Shown: piece by piece, positions 21,503 to 30,298 of the stretch | Position numbering within the stretch: the first letter of the stretch is position 1 | Layout of the letters: the number at the start of each line of letters is the position of its first letter | Assembly (NCBI RefSeq): GCF_001189845.1 | Contig: NZ_LFLZ01000024.1 | Span: forward strand, 1 to 64,000 | DNA length: 64,000 bases | Source: Bradyrhizobium tropiciagri | Lineage (GTDB): Bacteria > Pseudomonadota > Alphaproteobacteria > Rhizobiales > Xanthobacteraceae | Reading direction: 5' to 3' | The notes under the pieces: model-generated | The model's database searches: none | The model's input: only the letters and a program-made list of their open reading frames with translations | Told to the model about the DNA's origin: nothing | Position numbers and translations under genes: made by a program

Positions 21503-22531
21503 ATGAGCAAATCGGAACGACGTCACAAGGTCAGCCGGCGTACCTTCCTGCGGGCGACGGGTGCTGTGGGGCTCGTGGCATCCGGCGGCATCGCGGCGAG
21601 CAATGTTTATTCGCCGGCGATCGCCGGTCCGGCGCCGAAAATCAGGTTGGCCTGGACCGAGGTGGCCGCCTGCCACTCGCCGCTTGGCTTCGGCCTGGCG
21701 AAGGGGATTTATGCCAAGCATAACATCGACGTTGAGCTGTTCTACCAGGGAGCGAGCGGCCAGACATTGATTCAAGCACTGGCGACGGGCAAGGCCGACG
21801 CCGGCGCCGGCCTGATCGGCGACTGGCTGAAGCCGCTGGAGCAGGGATTCGATGTCAAGCTGTTCGTCGGCTCGCACGGCGGTTGCCAGCGCCTGCTGGC
21901 CTCGCAGGCGTCGGGGATCAAGGATGTTGTGGGTCTCAAGGGCAAGACGATCGCGAGCTATGATGTGGTTTCGCCGCCGAAAGTGGCCTTCCAGGTGACA
22001 CTCGCGAAGGCGGGCATCGATCCGGAGACCGACGTCACGTGGAAGGTCGTGCCGTTCGATCTGGTCGGTGAAGCCGTCAATCGCGGCGAGGCTGACGTCG
22101 CGGCCCATCTCGATCCCTGGGCCTACTCGATCGAGAAGAAGTTCAACTTCGTCAAGATCGCCGATACCCAGACCGGCGTCTATCAAGGCCATACCTGCTG
22201 TGTGCTTGGCGCCAACGGCCCCTTTCTGAACGCCAACAAGGACGCGCTGCGCCGGCTTGCGGAGGCCAACATCGAGGTCCACGAGTACACTGCGAACCAT
22301 CCCGACGAGGTGGCGGCCTGGTATCTCGAAACACTGAAGCCTGCGGGTTTGACGCTTGCCGAGCTCACCGAAATTCTCGGAACTCTGGTCTATCACGATC
22401 ATCCGATCGGGCAGCCACTGGTCGATCAGATCAGGGTGACGGCGGAGGACCTCAAGCTCGTCAAGGTGCTGGACGCCTCGACGGATCCGAAGGCCTTCGC
22501 CGAGCGGGTTACCGTGAACCTGCTCGGCTGA
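21503..22531 (+). CDS. Ssu/Tau-type ABC substrate-binding protein
   Basis: A 342-aa binding protein with a twin-arginine-style leader (SRRTFLRATGAVGLVASGG) for export in folded form. The mature part follows the NMT1/SsuA fold: IRLAWTEVAACHSPLGFGLA, then IYAKHNIDVELFYQGASGQT, a conserved GKADAGAGLIGDWLKP, and VNRGEADVAAHLDPWAY. ATG 21503 (MSKSERR) is preferred over the in-frame 21461 codon. The order binding protein, permease, ATPase follows with short gaps. Homologues carry sulfonates, taurine, nitrate or thiamine precursors; the neighbourhood favours a sulfur compound. Two adjacent Cys (HTCCVLGANG) are unusual for a periplasmic protein. Confidence 0.82.
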   Translation: MSKSERRHKVSRRTFLRATGAVGLVASGGIAASNVYSPAIAGPAPKIRLAWTEVAACHSPLGFGLAKGIYAKHNIDVELFYQGASGQTLIQALATGKADAGAGLIGDWLKPLEQGFDVKLFVGSHGGCQRLLASQASGIKDVVGLKGKTIASYDVVSPPKVAFQVTLAKAGIDPETDVTWKVVPFDLVGEAVNRGEADVAAHLDPWAYSIEKKFNFVKIADTQTGVYQGHTCCVLGANGPFLNANKDALRRLAEANIEVHEYTANHPDEVAAWYLETLKPAGLTLAELTEILGTLVYHDHPIGQPLVDQIRVTAEDLKLVKVLDASTDPKAFAERVTVNLLG

Positions 22532-22541
22532 GATTGGCACA

Positions 22542-23534
22542 ATGAGCGAGGCGCAAGCGCTCGATGGCGCGGCCCAGGCGCAGCTGACATCGTTTCGACG
22601 GCTGTGGCGCGACGGCTTGTTCGCCGCGCTCTCCTGGGGGGCGGCTGCACTGGTGACGATCGGGCTGCCCGACGTCGTTCCCTGGGGAAGTGCCGGTCTG
22701 TTCGCCGCGATCACCGGCGCACTTGCTGTGCTCTTCGTGCTACTGTCACCGGTCGTCTACCGGCTCGGGCGCGCTGGCGAGGTCATGATCCATTACGGCC
22801 CATGGCTCGTCGCAATCGGCGTCTGGCTTGCCCTTTGGGAGCTCTCCACCGCAAAATTCGGTTGGCTGCCGAAGCCGTTCTTCTCTCCGCCACACGGGCT
22901 GCTCAACGTCTATGTGGCGGACGGAACGCGCCTGTTGATCTGCATCGGCTATACGCTGAGATTGTGGTCGCTCGGCTTCCTGTCGGGCGTGGCCGTCGGC
23001 TATGCCATCGGCGTGGCGCTAGGTTGGTCGAAACGATTCAGCTATTGGGGCATGCCCTTCCTCAAACTGATCGGGCCTGTGCCCGCGACGGCATGGATTC
23101 CCTGCACATTCTACTTCTTCCCGACCACGTTTGGAGCAAGCGTCTTCATCGTTGCTCTGGCGTCCGGCATTCCGGTTGCGATCTTGACCGCGTCGGGCGT
23201 CGGTTCGGTCAACCGTTCTTTCTACGACGTGGGGAGAATTCTGGGTGCTGACAATCGCTATTTGATCCGTCGGGTCGCAATACCCGCGTCGCTGCCCCAC
23301 GTCTTCGTCGGCCTTTTCATGGCGCTCTATTACTCCTTTGCGGTGCTGGTCGTAGCGGAAATGCTCGGCGCGAAATACGGCCTCGGTTGGTACATCCAGT
23401 TCCAGACAGCCTATTCCGGCTACGCCAACGTCTATGCCGCCCTGATCATCATGGCCGCGCTCTGCGCCGGCATCGTTCGCCTGCTGTTCGTCGTTCGCGA
23501 CCGCCTGCTGCGCTGGCAGGAGGGATTCATCTGA
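22542..23534 (+). CDS. Ssu/Tau-type ABC permease with N-terminal membrane extension
   Basis: A 330-aa permease. The core (about residues 80-325) has the BPD_transp_1 pattern: WLALWELSTAKFGWLPKPFF, SLGFLSGVAVGYAIGVALGW, the EAA-like loop GRILGADNRYLIRRVAIPASLPHVFVGL, and a TM-rich end. The first 75 residues contain two extra hydrophobic stretches (LFAALSWGAAALVTIGL and LFAAITGALAVLFVLLSPVV) not seen in ordinary SsuC (about 260 aa). It lies 10 bp after the binding protein and shares one base with the ATPase start. It forms the import pore. Confidence 0.87.
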   Translation: MSEAQALDGAAQAQLTSFRRLWRDGLFAALSWGAAALVTIGLPDVVPWGSAGLFAAITGALAVLFVLLSPVVYRLGRAGEVMIHYGPWLVAIGVWLALWELSTAKFGWLPKPFFSPPHGLLNVYVADGTRLLICIGYTLRLWSLGFLSGVAVGYAIGVALGWSKRFSYWGMPFLKLIGPVPATAWIPCTFYFFPTTFGASVFIVALASGIPVAILTASGVGSVNRSFYDVGRILGADNRYLIRRVAIPASLPHVFVGLFMALYYSFAVLVVAEMLGAKYGLGWYIQFQTAYSGYANVYAALIIMAALCAGIVRLLFVVRDRLLRWQEGFI

Positions 23535-24322
23535 TGCCGAGCGTCCCGCTTGCCTCCAGGAGTCCCGAACTCGTGAGCTCCGCGATCGATGTTCGAGCGG
23601 TAAGCCATCAGTTCAGCCTGTCCGGTTCGAAGCTGCCGGTCATCGATGCGATTGATTTCAGCGTCGTGCCCGGAGAATTTGTCGCGTTGTTGGGGCCGTC
23701 GGGCTGCGGCAAGTCGACCTTGCTTCGCCTGATCGCCGGTCTCGAGTTGCCGAGCAACGGCTCGATCCTCGCCGACGGCCTGCCCGTGATACGCCCCGAT
23801 CCGTCGCGCATTCTGGTCTTTCAGGATCCGACCCTGTTTCCCTGGACAACGGTCTGGAAGAATGTGGCGACCGGCCTGGAGGCACGAGGGGTGCTCAAGC
23901 AGTCCCACGCGCGGGTGGACGCCGCCCTGTCCCTCGTCGGCCTCAGCGAATTCGCTGCGGCCTATCCGCATCAACTCTCGGGTGGCATGGCCCAGCGCGC
24001 GTCGCTGGCTCGGGCGCTCGTCAACGATCCGAAACTGCTGCTGCTCGACGAGCCGTTGGGCAAGCTCGACTCGCTCACGCGGCTGACGCTGCAGGCCGAA
24101 CTGGTCCGCCTATGGCAGCGTAACGGCTTTACTGCGATCCTCGTCACGCATGATGTCGAGGAGGCGCTGCTGCTGTCGTCGCGCATCGTCGTCCTGAGCG
24201 AGCGACCCGCCCGCGTCAAGGCCGAGTTCAAGTTCGGCAAGCCCTATCCGCGGCATCGTGACGATCCTGAGCTCGTCGCGCTACGGCGGAGAATCCTCGA
24301 CACACTCGGCCTCGCGACCTGA
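23534..24322 (+). CDS. Ssu/Tau-type ABC ATPase
   Basis: A 262-aa ATPase with P loop GPSGCGKS (54-61), Q-loop VFQDPTLFPW, signature LSGGMAQRASLARAL, and Walker B LLLLDEPLGKLD, then VTHDVEEALLLSSRIVVLSERPARV, the wording of SsuB/TauB/NrtD. ATG 23534 overlaps the permease stop by one base (tgatg), which indicates coupled translation. It energises the transporter encoded by the two genes upstream. Confidence 0.92.
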   Translation: MPSVPLASRSPELVSSAIDVRAVSHQFSLSGSKLPVIDAIDFSVVPGEFVALLGPSGCGKSTLLRLIAGLELPSNGSILADGLPVIRPDPSRILVFQDPTLFPWTTVWKNVATGLEARGVLKQSHARVDAALSLVGLSEFAAAYPHQLSGGMAQRASLARALVNDPKLLLLDEPLGKLDSLTRLTLQAELVRLWQRNGFTAILVTHDVEEALLLSSRIVVLSERPARVKAEFKFGKPYPRHRDDPELVALRRRILDTLGLAT

Positions 24323-24332
24323 GGTGAGGTCG

Positions 24333-24614
24333 ATGCGGCATGCACGAACTTGTCTGGCGCTGGGCATCGGCGTTCTCGTGCTCGCAGTGCTCTGGTGGTG
24401 GATCACATATCGTGATGTGGTCGGCTATGCCTATTTGTCGACGCGCGAAGCGGGCTTTTGCCTGGTCGGCCGCTCGGATCTTTGCGATTTAGCGCGGGCG
24501 CTCTGCCGCGGGACGCATCCCGCGATTGCGCTGGGTTACTGGTGGGGTACGTTCTGGATCGGTGTTGCAATCGCTTCGCTGAGCCTGGCATTGCCAGCAC
24601 AGCGGCAGTCGTGA
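24333..24614 (+). CDS. Small membrane protein of unknown function
   Basis: A 93-aa protein starting MRHARTCLALGIGVLVLAVL. Two hydrophobic helices are visible: about residues 7-25, running into WWWITYR, and about 67-88 (ALGYWWGTFWIGVAIASLSL). Between them is a Cys-containing loop (GFCLVGRSDLCDLARALCRG) that should lie in the periplasm or cytoplasm depending on topology. gaggtgaggt precedes ATG 24333, and the gap from the ATPase gene is only 10 bp, so it is probably the fourth gene of the Ssu-type operon. I do not recognise the family. Could be an accessory subunit; no function is claimed. Confidence 0.55.
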   Translation: MRHARTCLALGIGVLVLAVLWWWITYRDVVGYAYLSTREAGFCLVGRSDLCDLARALCRGTHPAIALGYWWGTFWIGVAIASLSLALPAQRQS

Positions 24615-24827
24615 TGGCCTCCACCTCGCTTGTTGGACCCGATAGATTCACGAACGATGTGGGTCGCGCCTCCCAGCTGCGCGCGAACGAAGGGATGACG
24701 CGTTCGCGCATGCGTACGCGGACTACTGCAAGATATTGTCACAGCAAATCGCGCAGGCTCTTTCCGGAGGGCGGGAAGAGGGCGACCATGGCACCGGCCG
24801 ACCGGCTCTCCGCGCAGTTGCCCTTCG

Positions 24828-25867
24828 TCAAGCTCCCATCATTGCGCCGAGTGTCTGCAGCCGCCTACGAACGCCACCGTCATCCTCGCGCGGGAAGAAA
24901 CTCCCGACGCGAATTTGGCTTGGCGTTGAGCCGGTCGTGTTCTTCAGAAACCGGCGCAGACTCCTCGCGTCGGAATAGCCGAGCTCCGCCGCGATCGCCT
25001 CGACGCTGTCATCAGAATCTCGCAGTCGGCGAACCGCGGACTGCGCCAGGGTGCGCTCGCGCGCGTGACGAAATCCGCCGTCGATCGCCAGCCGCCGCCG
25101 CAGTGTAGACGTGCTGACGCCGGCCTCTTTGGCGAGATCCTTCAACCGTGGCCGGCGCCGTCACGTAGACCCCCGCGGCCATTGAGCGACAGGTCTTCCG
25201 GCTCGACAAAGTCGAGCCACAATCGAAAGCACTCCCAGTGCGGGTTGGCCCCGGCCCGGCCCGTGCCGCGCCTGCCGAGCAGGGCGCGCGCAAACCGCAT
25301 GCCGGTGACGGCCCCGTGACGGACGGGAGCGCCGAGGGCGAAGTGACGTTGGCCGAGATTGAAGTGAAAGGTATCGCGAGTCGTCACATCGACGACCGGC
25401 ATTGCCGTTCCAAGAAAGTACATGCAATGCATGAACATCCAGCTGAGGTAGATATCCTCGAGCAGAACGGCATCCGCGTCTCGCGCCGAGTCAGCGTGGA
25501 TATTGAGAATCGCCAGGTCGCTCGTGGTTTTGAGCTCGATCTGAACGGCGCTGGACGCGGTTCTATAGAGTCGCCCGACCGACAGGATCGCGTCCTCCAG
25601 CGTGGCGCAGCCAAGGGCTACTCTCAGCCCGAGAGCCGTGTAGGCGGGATCGATGCGGGCGCGCGTCAAGCCATGGGCTGCATCACTGATCCCCAACGCG
25701 GTGTTCAGACACAGCAGCAGATATTGCGCCGGACCGACCACGTCGCGGTTGTCCCCGTAACGCAGGTCGATCAGCGATGCCGCCATCATCTGCTCGAACG
25801 GCAGGCCTTGGCGAACCACGCCGCTGACGTGCCGGGTGATCCAGTCGAATGGCATGCGCTGATGCAT
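24828..25867 (-). pseudogene. AraC-family transcriptional regulator, frameshifted
   Basis: The N-terminal part (25867 to about 25147) matches the arabinose-binding-like sensor domain of AraC regulators (DWITRHVSGVVRQGLPFEQM, GLRVALGCATLEDAILSVGRLYR). The C-terminal part (25145-24828) has the helix-turn-helix pair KDLAKEAGVSTSTLRRRLA and IAAELGYSDARSLRRFLKN. The join at about 25146 is out of frame, and restoring one base (ggt-tgaag to ggtttgaag) links them. ATG 25867 (MHQRMPFDW) has gcgagg upstream; the in-frame ATG at 25987 adds 40 odd residues. It lies convergent to the Ssu-type operon and divergent from an alpha/beta hydrolase, so either could be its target. Probably intact if the frameshift is a sequence error. 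Confidence 0.72.
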
Positions 25868-26063
25868 GAAGCCTCGCAATCGCCGAGCCGTGGCGCTGAT
25901 CCTAAGGGTAAATTGGAAGGGTCGCAATTTGCGCGGGGCCGGATCAGCCGGCCGCTCTGATCTCTCTGATCGCTTTTGTCCCCCCAATCCGCATGTCTCG
26001 GTCAGCGCGGGACGTCGGGCTACCGGCTACGCTCGAAATTGACTTGGTAGCAAGGAGCGCCCG

Positions 26064-27044
26064 ATGGACCAGATCACCACCCCGCGCCAGCGTCGGCCGG
26101 AACTTGAGCAGGCTTTCGCACATCTCGCCGGGCTTGCCGCGTCGGCTGACCTCACCGGGATATCCGATCCGCTCCTGCAATTCGTTGCCGTCATCAGAGC
26201 CCTGATGCCGCGCTATGGCGACGTCGGCGCGGCACCTGCCCTCGACGGCGTCGAGGTTGTGCCGGTCGATGCCGGAGGCGTGCCGGCGGAGTGGGTCGTT
26301 GCGCCCGGCGCCGATCTCGCTCATCGCCTGGTTTACATCCATGGGGGCGGGTGGGTCGGTGGCTGTCCTCGCGACTATCGAGCCATAGCGGGTACGCTGG
26401 CGAGGCTCTCCGGCGCGGCCGTTCTGATGGTTGATTATCGTCTGGCTCCGGAGCATCGCTTTCCCGCGGGCCTGGACGATTGCATCACTGCCTTCGGCTG
26501 GGCTGCGCGCCATGGACCTGATGCGCACCGTCAGAGAGAGCATGAAGCGCAGGTGCATCTCAGTCTGGTCGGCGATTCAGCGGGCGGAAATCTGGCCGCC
26601 GCGACCTGCCTGGAATTGGTGTCCAGGGGCGCGCGCGTGCCTGATCGCCTGGCGCTGATTGCCGGTACCCTCGACAACCAGTCGCCGCCGGATCGGACTG
26701 CAACAGACGACCAGGTTGCGACGGCGGAATCTCTCGCTGCCGCCACCGCCGCGTATCTCGGTCCGGGCGGAGATCCGTCGGATTATCGTGTCTCGCCGGT
26801 TCGTGGACCGCACGCGCTGCTTGCCGGATTTCCACCCACCCTGTTGCAGGTGAGTGCGATCGAGACACTCGCTTATGACAGCCGAAATTTCGCGGCGCTG
26901 CTCGCGAACGCCGGTGTCCGGGTCAATCTGAGCATTTGGCCGGAGCTTCCCCACGTCTGGCACGCTTTTCTTGGCCTGTTTCCCGAGGCGAGCGAGGCGT
27001 TGCAGGAAATTGCGGCGTTCGTGAACCGGAGCATCGATCGCTGA
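26064..27044 (+). CDS. Alpha/beta hydrolase of the hormone-sensitive-lipase (esterase) family
   Basis: A 326-aa esterase. The oxyanion motif HGGGW starts at His93. YRLAPEHRFPAGLDD follows, and the nucleophile elbow is GDSAGG with Ser172. The catalytic His is probably that of LPHVWHAF near the C-terminus. There is no signal peptide, so it is cytoplasmic. The ATG at 26064 has aaggagc upstream. The divergent AraC-family regulator is 196 bp away. The next gene converges from the other strand. These enzymes hydrolyse short-chain esters or lactones; substrate unknown. Confidence 0.87.
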   Translation: MDQITTPRQRRPELEQAFAHLAGLAASADLTGISDPLLQFVAVIRALMPRYGDVGAAPALDGVEVVPVDAGGVPAEWVVAPGADLAHRLVYIHGGGWVGGCPRDYRAIAGTLARLSGAAVLMVDYRLAPEHRFPAGLDDCITAFGWAARHGPDAHRQREHEAQVHLSLVGDSAGGNLAAATCLELVSRGARVPDRLALIAGTLDNQSPPDRTATDDQVATAESLAAATAAYLGPGGDPSDYRVSPVRGPHALLAGFPPTLLQVSAIETLAYDSRNFAALLANAGVRVNLSIWPELPHVWHAFLGLFPEASEALQEIAAFVNRSIDR

Positions 27045-27105
27045 GCGGTAAACCACGCTGAAGTCTTCGGTCCGCTTGCAGGCTCGCACGAGAACGATGT
27101 TCTCA

Positions 27106-28716
27106 TCAACTATCGAGCCAGGCGTCTGAAAAATCCCCCGCGGTCAGGTCGACGCTGTTGTAAAGATTGCGCACGCGCGCATTGCTGACGAGGGTTGTCT
27201 CCAGCGCTACCAGTGGCAAGGCTGGCAGGTCGTCACTGGCGATCTGTTGGATCTGCCGGAATTGATCCGCGCGCCGCGCTTCGTCACGTTCCGTGGCCGC
27301 TTGCCGGAACAGCTCATCAACCGTCGGGTTATTGTAGTGGGCCGCATTGACATAGGGCAGTGGGTGCTTGATTCCGTCGGACCAGTAGATCCGCTGCACG
27401 CCGACCGTCGGGTCGAACAGCAGGCCGAGCCCGTTGAGGTTGATGTCGAAATCACGGTCGTAATAGACCCGCTTGATAAAGGTACCGAGATCGCCGTCGA
27501 GGATGTCGACGCGGATGCCGGCACGGCCGAGGGCGGACCGCAGGTAGCCGGCAGTCGCCTTGAATGCCGCCCCCGGAATGAAGGTCAGCTTCAGTGCAAA
27601 CCGGATGCCGCCGCTTCCGCGCTTTAATCCCGCCTCATCGAGAAGGCGATTGGCCTCGTCGAGATTGAAGGGATGGTCGAAGCTCGTCGGGTCGAAATAG
27701 GATGAAAGCACTTCGGGAATCGGTGAGCGGATCCGGCTGGCATAGCCGTAATAGATCCACTGCCGGATGAAATCGCGATCGATCGTGCGCGCGATGGCGT
27801 GCCGCACGGCGCGTTGGGCGAGGTATTGGTTGTCGAGGCTGAACTCCAGCACGGCGGCGTTGTTGAGATAGGCGTCTCGCTGCGACGAGACGACAAGCTT
27901 CCCGCCTTCTGCCAGCCGTTTCACATCGCCGAGGGAAATGCTGCCGCTGGTGTCGGCTTCTCCCGTTTCAAGCGCCGTGGAGGCCGCGGCCGGATCACCA
28001 ACGAACTTGACCACCACTCGATCCAGAAAGGGCCGCTCGGGCCGCCAATATTGTGGGTTCCGGCGCAGGCTGACGTGGCTGCCGCGTTTCCATTCCTCGA
28101 AGATGAATGGACCGGTTCCGATCGGTGCGTTGTTGTTGGGGCTGCCGTCGAGATTATCGGGTTGATAGGCGTGACGCGGAACGATCGGCGATTCCGCAGC
28201 CGCGAGCGCCTTCAGGAAGTAGGGTGTTGGCTTCGACAGCTTCACCACGGCGGTCAGCGCATCAGGCGTTTCGACACGATCGAGATTGGCGAAGCTGATC
28301 CGGCCGCGCGGCCCGACCTTTTGCAGCGCTTGCAGCGAAAACTGGACATCGGCGGACGTGAAGTCGGCGCCATCGTGCCATTTCACGCCGGGACGCAAAG
28401 CGAAGGCATATTCGAGGCCGTCTGCACTCGATTTCCAGGCCGTCGCCAGAAGCGGACGCGGTGTGAAGTCTGCATCGTAAGCCAGCAGACCCTCGGTAAT
28501 TTTGGTGCTGATATTGCGGGTCTGCGTGTTGGTGTCGAGCAAGGGAACGAGCGTTCGCGGCTCTCCCTGCGTGACGACGGTCAACGTCCCGCCGCGCCGC
28601 GCTTCGGCCGCGAGCGCAGGCGAGCCGGCGAGCGGCAACGCGAGCGCGCCGGCCCCCGCCTTCAGGACATTTCGCCGATCAATGAGACCGCGGATACGAT
28701 CGTAAGTCGTCACCAT
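27106..28716 (-). CDS. Peptide/opine-type (DppA family) ABC substrate-binding protein
   Basis: A 536-aa family-5 solute-binding protein. The leader has a twin-arginine-like RRNVLKAGAGALALPLAG and ends near ALAAEARRGG. The mature protein shows the family signature: GTLTVVTQGEPRTLVPL, LATAWKSSADGLEYAFALRP, VKWHDGADFTSADVQFSL, GTGPFIFEEW and VRHAIARTIDRDF. It is the last gene of a minus-strand operon whose other products are an Ssu/Tau-type importer, an unusual mix. Its own permease partner is not adjacent, so it may serve the Dpp-type systems further along. Confidence 0.85.
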   Translation of the reverse strand: MVTTYDRIRGLIDRRNVLKAGAGALALPLAGSPALAAEARRGGTLTVVTQGEPRTLVPLLDTNTQTRNISTKITEGLLAYDADFTPRPLLATAWKSSADGLEYAFALRPGVKWHDGADFTSADVQFSLQALQKVGPRGRISFANLDRVETPDALTAVVKLSKPTPYFLKALAAAESPIVPRHAYQPDNLDGSPNNNAPIGTGPFIFEEWKRGSHVSLRRNPQYWRPERPFLDRVVVKFVGDPAAASTALETGEADTSGSISLGDVKRLAEGGKLVVSSQRDAYLNNAAVLEFSLDNQYLAQRAVRHAIARTIDRDFIRQWIYYGYASRIRSPIPEVLSSYFDPTSFDHPFNLDEANRLLDEAGLKRGSGGIRFALKLTFIPGAAFKATAGYLRSALGRAGIRVDILDGDLGTFIKRVYYDRDFDINLNGLGLLFDPTVGVQRIYWSDGIKHPLPYVNAAHYNNPTVDELFRQAATERDEARRADQFRQIQQIASDDLPALPLVALETTLVSNARVRNLYNSVDLTAGDFSDAWLDS

Positions 28717-29526
28717 GTGGCAAGCTTTCCGTTGTTGCGTGTTGAGAGCGTGCGGCCTGCTCGCGCAACGTCGCCAGGATCGACCGTTTCAGCTCGCCGA
28801 ACGTGGGCGTCGCGATGATCTCCTGATAGGCGCGCGCCCGCGGATAGGGGACGGCGATCTCTTCGACGATCCGGCCAGGGCGGCCGCTCATGATGGCGAT
28901 GCGGTCCGACAGGAACAGCGCTTCTTCGATGTCGTGCGTGACGAACAGGACGGTGGAGCGGCGCTGCTCGCGCGCGGCCAGCAGCAGCTCTTGCATCGCG
29001 AGTCGAGTCTGGGCATCCAGTGCCCCGAATGGCTCGTCCATCAAGAGGAGCAGCGGCTGCGATATCCAGGCGCGGGCGATCGCGACGCGCTGGCGCATTC
29101 CACCGGACAGCTCATAGACGGCATGATGCTCGAAGCCGCGCAGGCCCATCATCTCGACCAGCTCTCGCGCCCGTGGCCGATATTCGGACGCCGGCGCCCG
29201 GCCAGACGCGATGCGAAGGTGATGTTGTCGATGACAGACAACCATGGGAACAGCGTCGCTTCCTGAAACACGATGCCGCGATCGGGAGACGGGCGTCCGA
29301 CCGGCTTGCCATCGATCGTCACGCGGCCGTGCGTGGGTTGTTCGAAACCCGCCAGCAGGTCGAGCACGGTTGATTTACCGCAGCCGCTGGGTCCCAGCAG
29401 GCACACGAATTCGCCTTCCGCAACGCCAAGCGAAAATCCGTCGAGCGCGACGGTCTTGCGTCGGCCGCGCCGGTCTTCGAAGCGCTTCTCGACATCTTCA
29501 AGCACGATCAGTGGAGAGGTCGTCAT
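28679..29526 (-). pseudogene. Ssu/Tau-type ABC ATPase, frameshifted
   Basis: The N-terminal part (29526 to about 29207) has MTTSPLIVLEDVEKRF, the P loop GPSGCGKS and Q-loop VFQEATLFPWLSVIDNITF. The C-terminal part has LSGGMRQRVAIARAW, LLLLMDEPFGALD and VTHDIEEALFLSDRIAIMSG. The two parts are in different frames. One restored base at about 29205-29210 joins them through SRLAGRAPASEYRPRARELV. The end overlaps the next gene's start by 38 bp. The corrected protein is about 282 aa, normal for SsuB/TauB with a C-terminal tail. The pattern fits a sequencing deletion. Confidence 0.82.
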
Positions 29527-29527
29527 C

Positions 29528-30298
29528 TCAGGCGCGTCCTGACCAAGGGGCCACCCAGCGCTGCAGCCCCACGAGCGCCAGGTCCAGCGCGTAGCCTGTG
29601 CCGCCGAGCATGACGATGCCAAGCATGACGACGTCAGTGCGCAGATAGGAGCCGGCGTTGACGACCATCCAGCCGACGCCGGCGTCGGAGGCGATCATCT
29701 CGGCCGCGATCAGCGTCGTCCAGCCGATCCCGAAGGACAGGCGCAGCGTCACGAACAGCTCGGGCAGGATGTGGGGCAGGATCACGTAGCGAAACAGCGC
29801 CAGGCCGTGAGCGCCAAGCGCCTGCCCGGCGCGGATCCGTTGTCTCTGCACGGTGGCGACCGCAGCCGCCGTTCCGACAATGATGCTGAGCGCGGCCGAG
29901 ATGAAGATCAAAAGAACTTTCGAGGTCTCGCCGATGCCGAACCAGAGGATCACGAGGGGGATCAGTGCGAGCTTCGGAAGCGGCCGCAGGAACTGGACGA
30001 AGGGGTCGAGCACGGCGCCAAAGCCCGGCGCCGCTCCCATGGCAAGCCCGAGCGGCACGCCGATCAGCGTCGCCACGGCAAACGCGCCCAGAGCGCGGGC
30101 GAGACTGAGCGCCAGATGCTGCCAGAGCGGGGTACCACGATAGCCGTCCCGCACCAGATCGATCGCGGTCGTCACGATCTCGGATGGCGGCGGGAGCAAC
30201 AGCGGTTCGACGAGATGAGTGCGCCCGGCGATCTCCCACGCCAGCGTGACGCCGGCGACCGCGGCGAGGCCGATCAGGAAACGACGGATGGCGTTCAA
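29528..30298 (-). CDS. Ssu/Tau-type ABC permease
   Basis: A permease of 256 aa if it starts at the TTG at 30298, which overlaps the preceding gene's TGA (tcttgaac). The longer open frame to 30460 reads through that upstream gene and is Arg-rich nonsense. Marks of the SsuC/TauC family are WEIAGRTHLVEPLLLPPPSE, ALIGVPLGLAMG-like wording (VATLIGVPLGLAMG), LIPLVILWFGIGETSKV and the EAA loop GAHGLALFRYVILPHILPEL. Six hydrophobic segments are visible. It sits between the binding protein and the ATPase in the minus-strand operon. The unusual start codon is inferred from overlap and family length. Confidence 0.82.
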   Translation of the reverse strand: MNAIRRFLIGLAAVAGVTLAWEIAGRTHLVEPLLLPPPSEIVTTAIDLVRDGYRGTPLWQHLALSLARALGAFAVATLIGVPLGLAMGAAPGFGAVLDPFVQFLRPLPKLALIPLVILWFGIGETSKVLLIFISAALSIIVGTAAAVATVQRQRIRAGQALGAHGLALFRYVILPHILPELFVTLRLSFGIGWTTLIAAEMIASDAGVGWMVVNAGSYLRTDVVMLGIVMLGGTGYALDLALVGLQRWVAPWSGRA

